Below, piece by piece: positions 7,843-16,000 of a stretch of 64,000 nucleotides of DNA (the first letter of the stretch is position 1; each line of letters starts with the position of its first letter). Origin of the DNA: Paenibacillus sp. FSL R7-0345. GTDB taxonomy: Bacteria > Bacillota > Bacilli > Paenibacillales > Paenibacillaceae. The DNA is taken from positions 912,501 to 976,500 of the forward strand of contig NZ_CP152002.1 of NCBI RefSeq assembly GCF_038595055.1, given 5' to 3'. Both the position numbers and the translations under genes were made by a program. The notes beneath the pieces were generated by a model. The model had not been told where the DNA came from and did no database searches. It worked only from the letters and a program-made list of their open reading frames with translations.

Positions 7843-9203
7843 AGCTGCGCACCAAAATCTACCTCTACTCGAGCGTGCTATTCGCCGTGCTTCTCGTAAT
7901 CATCAACCTGTTCATCTACGCGGTGTTCAGCCGGCTGCTGACCGACAATGAACTGGATCAGGCAGCGGCCGAGACAGCTAAAATCGCCGCCGATATGCGC
8001 AGAACGGCCGGCGAGGTTCAGCCGGCCGAGCTTCTCCGGGCTTATGTCCCGGTTGAGGGGATGCTGCGGCTGGTGGCCGAGGGCGGGAGCGGCCCTGCTC
8101 CTGTAACCTCGGCGTCGGAGCAGGAGCTTAGCCGGCTGAAGCCGGAATATCATCAGGAGCGGCAGACCAGCCTGATCAAGTCAGCCGGGCATTCTTACGC
8201 TTTTGTAACCGTTCCGGTAATCTGGACCGACGGAACGGTAATGAGTGTGCAGATGACAAAAAGCCTGGAGAGCACGATGAGTACACTTAGGGTGCTGCGG
8301 ATTGTACTTGCCGGAGCTACTGCTGTGGCCCTGATTCCGCTGCTCCTCTCCAGCCGGCTGCTGTCCGGGCTAATTATGCGCCCGATTGTCCAAATGACCG
8401 CCACGATGCGGGAGATAAAGGACAGCGGGAAATTCCGCCGGCTGACGCTGCAGGACGAGGCCAAGGATGAACTGGTGGAGATGGGGCATACCTTCAACGG
8501 GATGATTGACCTCCTGGAAAGCAATTATCTCAAGCAGGAAAAGTTTGTGTCCGATGCCTCACATGAGCTGCGTACGCCGCTTACCGTTATAGAGAGTTAT
8601 GCAAGTCTGCTGAAGCGCAGGGGATTGGCTCACCCGGAGCTGTTTCATGAATCGGTTGAGGCCATTCACTCCGAAGCCATCCGGATGAAGGAGCTGACGG
8701 AGCAGCTGCTGCTGCTGGCGAAGCATCAGGAGCAGTGGGTACTCTCCATGAAGCCAATGGATCTGGGGGAGCTGGTGCAGGCATCGGCCAAAGCCTTTTA
8801 CAATGCGTATGGCAGGGACGTGCTGGTCCGCTCACAGGGAACTGTCCAAGGGTACACGGATGAAGCCAAGCTGCGGCAGCTGCTGTTTATTTTCCTGGAT
8901 AATGCCCGTAAATACAGCGATGAAGCCATTACAATCAGTCTTGAAGCTGCCGGCCGGGAGAGCACTATAGTGATTACGGACCGGGGGATCGGGATTCCGC
9001 CGGAGGAGCTGCCCAAAATATTTGACCGCTTTTACCGGGTGGATACGGCAAGAAGCCGTCAGGGCGGCGGGGCAGGCCTGGGTCTGTCGCTTGCTGCCGA
9101 GATAGCCGGGGCCATCGGTGCGGAGCTGTCCATGGACAGTGCTCCCGGCCGGGGAACCTCGGTTACTATCCGGATTGCCGCTGAGAGCAGGAGAAAACCA
9201 TGA
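7839..9203 (+). CDS. membrane sensor histidine kinase
   Basis: A 454-residue sensor kinase with two membrane segments (about 9-32 and 158-180) enclosing an extracytoplasmic sensor of about 125 residues, then a HAMP linker, a HisKA domain with phosphoacceptor H242 in SDASHELRTPLTVIESY, and a HATPase_c domain with N-box (FLDNARKYS), G1 (ITDRGIGIP) and G2 (GGAGLGLSLA) motifs. It overlaps the regulator gene upstream and the PepSY gene downstream by four bases each, indicating one tightly coupled operon. The signal is unknown. Association with PepSY proteins recalls the ykoG-ykoH neighbourhood of Bacillus subtilis. Confidence 0.95.
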   Translation: MKLRTKIYLYSSVLFAVLLVIINLFIYAVFSRLLTDNELDQAAAETAKIAADMRRTAGEVQPAELLRAYVPVEGMLRLVAEGGSGPAPVTSASEQELSRLKPEYHQERQTSLIKSAGHSYAFVTVPVIWTDGTVMSVQMTKSLESTMSTLRVLRIVLAGATAVALIPLLLSSRLLSGLIMRPIVQMTATMREIKDSGKFRRLTLQDEAKDELVEMGHTFNGMIDLLESNYLKQEKFVSDASHELRTPLTVIESYASLLKRRGLAHPELFHESVEAIHSEAIRMKELTEQLLLLAKHQEQWVLSMKPMDLGELVQASAKAFYNAYGRDVLVRSQGTVQGYTDEAKLRQLLFIFLDNARKYSDEAITISLEAAGRESTIVITDRGIGIPPEELPKIFDRFYRVDTARSRQGGGAGLGLSLAAEIAGAIGAELSMDSAPGRGTSVTIRIAAESRRKP

Positions 9204-9805
9204 GCAGACAACAAATGAACAAACGCAGGCTGTACAGGACAAGCCTTATAGTGATTGCTGTACTGCTGCTGGCAGCTGCCTGCTGGCAGCTTTTCAGGGG
9301 CGATTCCGGGCAGCTGCTTGGCAGGGAGGCGGCAGAACAGAAACTGCTGCAGGAGTATCCCGGAACGATACAGAAGCTAAACCAGGAAGCGGGCGGCTAT
9401 GTCGCCGAGCTGCAAACCGCGCAGGGACTGTATGAGCTGAAGCTGGACGGGATTACAGGTGAGATCATCTCCATAAAACAGCTGCAGGCTGTTTCTACAC
9501 CAGAGCCGCAGCCTACTCCAGCGGTGTCAGCAGTTCCATCGGCAGGAGCTGCTTCAGCTTCTCCCGCTGCACCGTCGCCATCTCCGCCGCAGCGTGTAGT
9601 GTCCGAAGCGGAGGCTATAAGACTGGCGCTGCAGGAGGTGCCGGGGGTGGCAGATGATGTGGACACCGGCATCAACGAGTCTGGAGCCTTTTATCTGGTG
9701 GAGGTTAATACCCCTGACGACCGTGAGGCTGTAGTACAGGTTGATGCGATATCGGGAAATATCCGCTCTGTGACCTGGGAAGAGCCGGATGATGATAACG
9801 GATGA
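9200..9805 (+). CDS. membrane-anchored PepSY-domain protein
   Basis: A 201-residue protein with an N-terminal membrane segment (about 12-30), a PepSY-like region (about 45-90), a Pro/Ala/Ser-rich linker (about 100-132) and a second PepSY domain (VSEAEAIRLALQEVPGVADD to VDAISGNIRSV). It should be exposed outside the membrane. PepSY domains are often linked to control of proteases or to sensing by adjacent kinases. It overlaps the kinase gene by four bases. The exact role is not known. Confidence 0.85.
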   Translation: MSRQQMNKRRLYRTSLIVIAVLLLAAACWQLFRGDSGQLLGREAAEQKLLQEYPGTIQKLNQEAGGYVAELQTAQGLYELKLDGITGEIISIKQLQAVSTPEPQPTPAVSAVPSAGAASASPAAPSPSPPQRVVSEAEAIRLALQEVPGVADDVDTGINESGAFYLVEVNTPDDREAVVQVDAISGNIRSVTWEEPDDDNG

Positions 9806-9815
9806 TAAGAAATAT

Positions 9816-9833
9816 TTCTCATCGAATTCTAAT
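9816..9833 (+). promoter_or_regulatory. direct heptamer repeat, candidate response-regulator site
   Basis: TTCTCAT (9816-9822) and TTCTAAT (9827-9833) are spaced by four bases, giving the 11-base periodicity typical of OmpR/PhoB-family dimers. A -10-like TATATT lies at 9866-9871 without a good -35, which fits an activator-dependent promoter for the second PepSY gene. Confidence 0.5.
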
Positions 9834-9910
9834 CTTGCTGCCGCGGTTCTCTCATGTTGAAGCCTTATATTAAATACATGAGCAGGACAGATTGAACTTA
9901 GGAGGCGGCA

Positions 9911-10510
9911 ATGATGAAAAAACAGTTACTAAGCAGTGTAGCAGCGGCGGCGATTATTCTCGGAGGTGCCTACGGCATCAGCGAGTTCCGGAGCGGAACC
10001 GCGGACGCAGCAGCAACGGTGCAGCAGAGTCAGAGCAAGACGCTGATCGGTGTGGCCAAAGCCGAAGAGATTGCCCTGAAATCAGCACCGGGTCAGGTGG
10101 AGAGCATTGAGCTGGAGAAGAAGCTGAGCAGCACTTATTACGACATCGATATTCAACAGAAAAACCAGGAGGTCGATGTCCGGGTCGATGCTTATACCGG
10201 TAAGGTTGTGAGTGTGCGGAAAGAAGCCGACAACGATGATGACGACTATAGCTACACATCAGCCGGAGCAGCATCGGACGCCAAGCTGATTACCGCAGCC
10301 AAGGCAGCAGCAGCGGCAAATGCGGCAATAAAGGGTAAAGTAACCGATGTAGACCTTGACCGGGATGACGGAACGGCTGTCTATGAGGTGGAGATCAGAA
10401 ACGGACGGATTTCAACTGAAGTCGGCGTTGATGCCTACACAGGCAAGGTGCTGTACACGGATGTGGATTCCGGTGACGATGATGACGATAACGATGGATA
10501 TGATAATTAA
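9911..10510 (+). CDS. secreted PepSY-repeat protein with acidic tail
   Basis: A 199-residue protein with an N-terminal signal or anchor segment (about 6-25), two PepSY domains (about 45-100 and 118-180, each ending in a VDAYTGKV motif) and a strongly acidic C-terminus that includes a run of five aspartates. The acidic tail and a similar acidic linker (about residues 104-112) could bind cations. The ATG follows GGAGGCGG directly. A gap of 105 bases separates it from the previous gene and holds the candidate regulator site, so it may be a target of the upstream two-component system. A perfect hairpin follows. Confidence 0.87.
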   Translation: MMKKQLLSSVAAAAIILGGAYGISEFRSGTADAAATVQQSQSKTLIGVAKAEEIALKSAPGQVESIELEKKLSSTYYDIDIQQKNQEVDVRVDAYTGKVVSVRKEADNDDDDYSYTSAGAASDAKLITAAKAAAAANAAIKGKVTDVDLDRDDGTAVYEVEIRNGRISTEVGVDAYTGKVLYTDVDSGDDDDDNDGYDN

Positions 10511-10514
10511 ATTA

Positions 10515-10555
10515 GCATAAGAGAGGCAGCCGGAAACCGGCTGCCTCTCTTATGC
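10515..10555. terminator. 19-bp perfect hairpin between convergent genes
   Basis: A perfect 19-base inverted repeat (10515-10533 with 10537-10555) around the three-base loop AAA lies between the stop of the PepSY gene and the stop of the MerR gene. Neither side has a long T run, but the stem strength and location fit a bidirectional terminator. Confidence 0.8.
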
Positions 10556-10562
10556 GTGTATC

Positions 10563-11327
10563 CTACTGCTTCGCCCCTGTATAGACATGGACTGCATCCC
10601 GCAGGAAGGCGGCCAGACCGGGACGGCGCTTGTCATAATAGGCGGTGAAGCGCTCATCATCCACATACATTTGCGCGACTCCGGCATGGGCTTCTTTGGT
10701 ATAGGTATCCCAGTAGAAGCTGAGCCACTGACGGTGCAGATCGGCAGCTTTTTGCGCAAGCGTACTGGCAGAATCACCTTCCTCCATCGCCTGCTCAAGT
10801 GCGGCGAACATGTCGGCCTCCAGCTGCTGAAGGGCGGCATACTGCTCCTCCGTCAACTTATTGACCATACGGTTCGACTTCTCCACTGCCTTCTCGCCGT
10901 ATTTCTCACGAATCTCCTGTCCGTATTTCTGCTCGTTATCCTCAATCAGCTTCTGCTTAAAGCCCGTGAATTTCTGTTCATTGCTCATTGTGATTCTCCC
11001 TTCGGACTCAGCCAGTGTGTGTTCGACGTTTGCGATCAGCTCATCCAGCTGTTTGCGGCGCTGAAGCAGCTTCTCATGGTGTTCGCGCAGCGCATGGGCG
11101 CTATCAAAGGATGGGGAGGTCACGATGTCGCGGATTGCTTCCAGTGTCAGACCGAGCTCGCGGTAAAAGAGAATCTGCTGCAGCAGATCAACCTCAGCCT
11201 GGCTGTAAATGCGGTATCCCGAGGAATTGATTCTCGCCGGCTTCAGAAGACCAAACTCATCGTAATAACGCAGCGTCCGCGTGCTGATTCCCGCCATCGC
11301 CCCCAGCTTCTGCACGGTATATTCCAT
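10563..11327 (-). CDS. MerR-family regulator with TipAS domain (Mta/TipA type)
   Basis: A 254-residue regulator with an N-terminal MerR helix-turn-helix (VQKLGAMAGISTRTLRYYDE, about 3-22), a dimerisation coiled coil (about 75-115) and a C-terminal TipAS ligand-binding domain (about 130-250). The layout and length match Bacillus Mta, a multidrug-responsive activator. The ATG at 11327 follows GGAGGTGG; an open frame extends 47 codons upstream but crosses the promoter, so it is rejected. Its promoter has the 19-base spacer typical of MerR-activated genes, so autoactivation is likely. TipAS proteins bind thiopeptides or hydrophobic drugs; the ligand here is unknown. Confidence 0.92.
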   Translation of the reverse strand: MEYTVQKLGAMAGISTRTLRYYDEFGLLKPARINSSGYRIYSQAEVDLLQQILFYRELGLTLEAIRDIVTSPSFDSAHALREHHEKLLQRRKQLDELIANVEHTLAESEGRITMSNEQKFTGFKQKLIEDNEQKYGQEIREKYGEKAVEKSNRMVNKLTEEQYAALQQLEADMFAALEQAMEEGDSASTLAQKAADLHRQWLSFYWDTYTKEAHAGVAQMYVDDERFTAYYDKRRPGLAAFLRDAVHVYTGAKQ

Positions 11328-11385
11328 GTAAGCCACCTCCATGATCGTTCTTTCGGATGCCTGTGCATTCCTGCTTACAAAACCA

Positions 11386-11416
11386 ACTGTACACCTTGAC
11401 GTAACGGCAATGTCAA
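11386..11416 (-). promoter_or_regulatory. MerR-type promoter with 19-bp spacer
   Basis: On the minus strand a consensus TTGACA (11411-11416) and TACAGT (11386-11391) are separated by 19 bases, two more than optimal. The spacer contains GTCA mirrored by TGAC in the -35. This over-long spacer is the hallmark of promoters untwisted by MerR-family activators, and it drives the TipAS-domain regulator gene. Confidence 0.75.
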
Positions 11417-11455
11417 ACGCTATTTTTATTGTATCCTGCTGCATTAAAAAGAAAC

Positions 11456-11500
11456 AAAAAAGCGGCAATCTCCCACAGGAAGCCCTATGGAAAATTGCCG
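11456..11500 (-). terminator. intrinsic terminator of the exonuclease gene
   Basis: On the minus strand CGGCAAT and ATTGCCG (11494-11500 and 11463-11469 on the plus strand) pair over seven bases with partial inner pairing and are followed by six T. It lies 18 bases past the exonuclease stop. Confidence 0.75.
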
Positions 11501-11518
11501 AAGCCGGTGACAGCCTTA

Positions 11519-12271
11519 TTATTTTTTGCCGAGCTGGGCTTCAAAATAAGCCTGCAGCTCCGCTGCCTTACGCGGATCAGCTAAAGCACCCTCGCTTTTG
11601 AAGTAATGCTCGGCTACCAGCTCCCAGGTAGGCACGATTTTTTGCGAGGTCATCGCTTTGATGGCGATTTTGACCGTTTTACGTTCTCTGGCATTGGAGA
11701 AGGTGTCCACGAAATGCTGGGACCGCGAAAAGTCCAGCTCCTCAAAGACTGCACAGAAAATCTCCGCCGTCATCCGCGCATCATCAAGCGCCCGGTGGGC
11801 TGAGCCGGAAGGCTCAAGTCCAAGGAGCGCCATCGCGCCTTCCACGCTGATATCGTTGGTGAGACCGCGGGCGCGCAGCAGCCCTTTCAGCAGATCGAAG
11901 TAAGTGGCTTCCATCCAGTAGGACTCGTCCATTTTGTGCATGCGCACGTCCTGGATGATACGCTTCATATCCTCGCCGCCCCAGGTCAGCAGCAGCACGC
12001 CGTCAGGGCTCTGGTCAAGCCAGCTCCGGAAGGCGGTAATGACTTTGGGAAAACGGGCGGCAACGTCGATATCCTCTTGCGGGATACCGGTTTTTTTCTT
12101 AATGAATGAATTGAGGGTAGAGAAATATATAGGTTTGATTAAGGCCGTGAACTCATCCTTAAACTGCAGCGAAGCGTCTAACCGGACGGCTCCGATTTCA
12201 ATGACCTCCATAGGATGCTCGCTGGCAAATTTGCGGCCGTTGAATTCGATGTCCAGAATAATATAATCCAC
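11519..12271 (-). CDS. DEDDh 3'-5' exonuclease, KapD-like
   Basis: A 250-residue RNase T/DnaQ-fold exonuclease. The DEDDh residues are visible: DIEF near residue 6, the aspartate of WGGEDMKR near 105, and AHRALDDARMTAEIF with the catalytic histidine near 165. The fold continues into a C-terminal extension of about 75 residues that I do not recognise. The closest named relative I recall is KapD, an inhibitor of the KinA sporulation pathway in Bacillus, but substrate and role here are inferred. The GTG start at 12271 follows GGAGG with eight-base spacing; the longer open frame upstream has no such support. Confidence 0.85.
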   Translation of the reverse strand: MDYIILDIEFNGRKFASEHPMEVIEIGAVRLDASLQFKDEFTALIKPIYFSTLNSFIKKKTGIPQEDIDVAARFPKVITAFRSWLDQSPDGVLLLTWGGEDMKRIIQDVRMHKMDESYWMEATYFDLLKGLLRARGLTNDISVEGAMALLGLEPSGSAHRALDDARMTAEIFCAVFEELDFSRSQHFVDTFSNARERKTVKIAIKAMTSQKIVPTWELVAEHYFKSEGALADPRKAAELQAYFEAQLGKK

Positions 12272-12638
12272 AGGTAATGCCTCCGTTTTCGTTGACTGGC
12301 GCTTATAAGGTGAAGAATGCGCCGACCTTTCTATTTTAACAAAAAATGCAGATAAAAGGGAGAATGCCGCAGAACTCCGCCGTGGAGCAGGAGCGGGCAG
12401 GCAAACCGGGTCATTTGGGTCATACCGGCCGGACAATTCCAACCGCAGCACTATGGCAAGCGGCCACAGATTAAGGTATTCTGCAGAGGATGGATAAACC
12501 GGAACAAGTGTTCCGGAAATGAACAGGACAGCCGTTTAGTTGCCTGAGCTTTTCTGGGTAGGACTGGTGTAATTTGGGTAATGAATTGAAATGCTCTGCT
12601 TAGCGGAGCTGCTGCTTACGAACAGGGGAGAGATGCGT
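12272..12638. other. intergenic spacer between divergent genes
   Basis: This 367-base spacer separates the minus-strand exonuclease gene from the plus-strand small unknown gene. It should hold two promoters, but I see no convincing -35/-10 pair, repeat or hairpin with a T run. Confidence 0.5.
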
Positions 12639-13058
12639 ATGCTGCTGTATGTCACAGTGAAAAGCGTGGGAAAACGTAAGCCGGTGCTGGGACGCCGTGA
12701 ATGGGTCCTTGAGCAGACCCCGGGCAATCTGGAGGAGCTGATCACTGCCGTTGTGGCTTTACAGGTGAAGGAGCTTACTGATAAGCAGGGGCGCGGCGAG
12801 CTGATTCCTTTTTTGACGGGGAATGCCATTAACAACCAGAGAGTCAGCGGTAAAATCGGCTTCGGAACGGTTTATAACGACAATCTGCCTGACCTGGACA
12901 AAGCGGTGGAGGCTGCGCTGCTGGCGTTTGAGGACGGGCTGTATAAGGTATTTTTGCATGAGGAAGCATGTGAGCGGCTGCAGGAGCCGCTGGTGCTGAA
13001 TGAGGGGGATGAGCTCGTATTCATCCGGTTCACCATGCTGGCGGGAAGTCTATGGTAA
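12639..13058 (+). CDS. unknown small protein, partner of the DUF4132 protein
   Basis: A 139-residue soluble protein that I do not recognise. It has no signal peptide or membrane segment. It contains alternating strand-like and helical stretches (LLYVTVKSVGKR; ITAVVALQVKELTD; IGFGTVYNDN; DKAVEAALLAFEDGLYKVFL; EGDELVFIRFTMLAG). The ATG at 12639 is preferred because AGGGGAG lies eight bases upstream. The stop lies only 16 bases before the start of the giant DUF4132 gene, which has its own strong ribosome site, so the two are almost certainly co-transcribed and may work together. Confidence 0.8.
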   Translation: MLLYVTVKSVGKRKPVLGRREWVLEQTPGNLEELITAVVALQVKELTDKQGRGELIPFLTGNAINNQRVSGKIGFGTVYNDNLPDLDKAVEAALLAFEDGLYKVFLHEEACERLQEPLVLNEGDELVFIRFTMLAGSLW

Positions 13059-13074
13059 AAAAGGAGGCGGAATC

Positions 13075-16000
13075 ATGGGAATGTTGAACGCGGAAGAGCG
13101 GGAGAAGCAGTGGTATGCCGAGCTGCAGGCGAAGGCGCAGAAAATGGATGCTGAAACATCCGGGCTGGCTTCGCTCATTATCAGGATAAGCAAAATACAG
13201 TACATAGGCGGGGAAGAAGAGGAGTGCCGGGAATGCTTGAATGTGCTTAAAAAGCTTGCCGGTGACGCACAGCAGTCATTATTTGAGCCGCTGGTTAGAG
13301 CGGTCCGGAAATTGTTCAGTCCATACACGGCTGATGTTATGCAATATATCGTAGAACACTGTACGGAGTATCCCTACAGCAAAGGTTATGCCCGCAGGCC
13401 GTTCCGGTCGGGTAATCCTGAGCTTCACGTAACCACAATTCTCAGCAAAATGGGCTCACTCATTCTGATGGACCGGGAAGGGCTGCCGCTCAGCTCATAT
13501 ATGCAGAATGTTGAGGTTCTGGGTGCAGATTATAGCCGGAAGCACCGGATTTCCCTAGTGCTGAGCGATGCCATCGCGTATGAGCTGGACCGCCCGGACG
13601 GCGATATGCTGGAGATCATCCGGGACATCGTCTACGGGGATAATCAGGGGGCTCTGCTGAGCTACGAGATTATCAAGGGCGTATTCATGAGTCACCGGCA
13701 GGAGGCAGCAGCCATGATGGGTGAGCTGCTGATTGCCGCCCGTCTGCAGGAAGGCCTGCGCCAGTCCCTGGTTGAACGGATGGATGAAGGGACACTGGCG
13801 AACAATCTGTACATGCTGCAGGTTATTATTGAGAATGATTTTATCCGCTACAGCTCTGTAGTACGGGCACTTGGCGTCTGGACGGGCATGGGGCTTGAGG
13901 CGCAGAACCAGCGGGTGGCCAAAGGCTTGATCGAAGATGCTTATCAGGCCTTGCAGGATGAAAAGCTGCGGGAGCAGTGGCTGTCAGAGGCTAACGCAAA
14001 CCGTGTGTATATCAGTCTGTGGGCAACAGCGGTGCATGAGGAAGCAGGGCTGTACGAAAGAATTAAGGAACTGATGGCAACCGGCCAGATATACCAGAAG
14101 ATTATCGCCCAGTACCTGCTGGCTAACAGCCAGGAGAAGGAGCTGCGGCTGCAGCTTGCCAGGGAAAACCTGCAGGAGCAGGACAATGAGCTGCAATTCT
14201 GGGTTCTGCTAAATTACTGCTACGGCTATAACCGGCTGTGGAGGCCGGAAAAGAATGAACCCAAAATCAGCCTTGACCGCAGTCCGCAGCTGGAGGACAA
14301 GGAGGAGCGCAGACGGGATTTTGCTCTGCTTAAGGCAATGCTCCTGAACCCGTCCCGCCGTGAAATAGCAGGGCCGTCCAAGGTACTGGAGTTCATCCAG
14401 GTGAACTACACCTCTGACCTTCCTGTCCGCAAAATGCTCTATCTGATTGCTTATGATATGGACAAGGATTGGATTAACGAAGTCATTGAGCTGAAGGATC
14501 AGCTAAGCAGTGATCTGCGCAGCGAGCTGCTATCCTGCTTCCTGGAGCATCCGTTAAGGGAAGCCCAGCGGGAGTTCCTGTTCGCTAGCCTCTCTGATAA
14601 GAGCATGAAGAACCGGGAGCTGGCGCTGAGCGAAGCAATGGAATTAACGCTCACTCCGCAGGAGCTGCTGCTGGCAGAGGGATTACTGAAGCTGAAGACC
14701 GGCTCACTGCGCCAGAGCGTAACACTGCTGCTGCTCAGCCAGCCGGATTCCTCGCTGCAGGAATCTGTTGCACGGCTGCTGCAGGAGAAGAACAGCCTGC
14801 AGCGGCTGGCCGGGCTGGAGATGGCTACCGTGCTGTTCGAGGATGAGCAGCGCAATGCCATTGTAGAGCAGGTGAAGCCGCTGATTGAGGCGATGGACAG
14901 CCCGTCGGCTAAGGAACGGGAGCTGCTGGCCAAGCTGGAACGCCGGAATGAATATACGGCAGCGAACGGGTTCAGCTTGTTTAATCCTGCTGAAACCGAA
15001 GAATGGCTGACTCAAGGGCCGCAGCCGGGTGATTTTACGTGGGATGAAGTATTCGGCAGCAGCCTTGAGGAGATAGAAGCTTTTCTGCAGGGGCTGGATC
15101 AGCTGATTCATGAGCATAGAGATACGGAATACGAGCATGAGGATTATTCGGACCGGAAGGAAACGCTGCTGCTCGGAACTGTACTGCAGCCGTTGAAATG
15201 GAACAGCCTGTGGGAGCAGGAAGAGAACGCATCGCAGCTGGAGCAGTATCCGCTGCATGAGGTCTGGTCTGCTTATTTAAAGGAACAGGGCTGGGATGCC
15301 ATGCGTCTGCTGGAGCTCCACTTCTATCTGCAGCTGGAGGATCTGAACAAGACGCTGAATGATTATCACGGGTTTTACAGCAATAATATGGATTACAACG
15401 AGTTAAGGAAGCATAAGCTGCTGGACGGCTGGAGAGGTGAATTTGCCGCCTCCGTTTATCCGCTGCAGCGGATCAGTGAAGTGGACCGGCTGCTGAAGAA
15501 ACTGAAATACGGCCAGCATGTGGACACGCTGATTCGTGCCTTTTTTGCCGACAGTGCCAAGAAAGAGGTCTTCAGGATCGTTGACCGGGCACTGAATGCG
15601 CTGCTGGCTGCGATGCCGGAGGAAAGAATGGCAAGCGAAGCTCCGCTGCTGAATGTCCTGGCCGAGCCCTGGCTGCTGATGATCAGGGGCAGAGTGGCGG
15701 ATCAGGAGGATTTTAAGGAAATGTTCCGCACCCTGTATACATTCGACAAGATAACGCCGCCGGCGCAGAACTGGTGGAACGGCAAGTTGTCGCTTGATGA
15801 TTATCTGCGGGCGTTTGAAGCAGACTGGATCGGCGAGAACGAGCTTTACAAGGAGCTGCTTACCGGCCAGAGTAATGTGCAGCATATGCAGAATCTGACG
15901 TCCACCCACCGGAATACGGCCTGGATCGAGGACAGTGTTAAAATTACGGCGCTCCGCAGCCGGCTGATTGACCGACTGATGGAGATTGAGCTGGCCCGCG

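Noticed and set aside
11328..11468. 47-codon N-terminal extension of the MerR-family regulator
   Set aside because: It would run through the 19-bp-spacer promoter; the ATG at 11327 has a GGAGGTGG site and starts the helix-turn-helix at the normal position.
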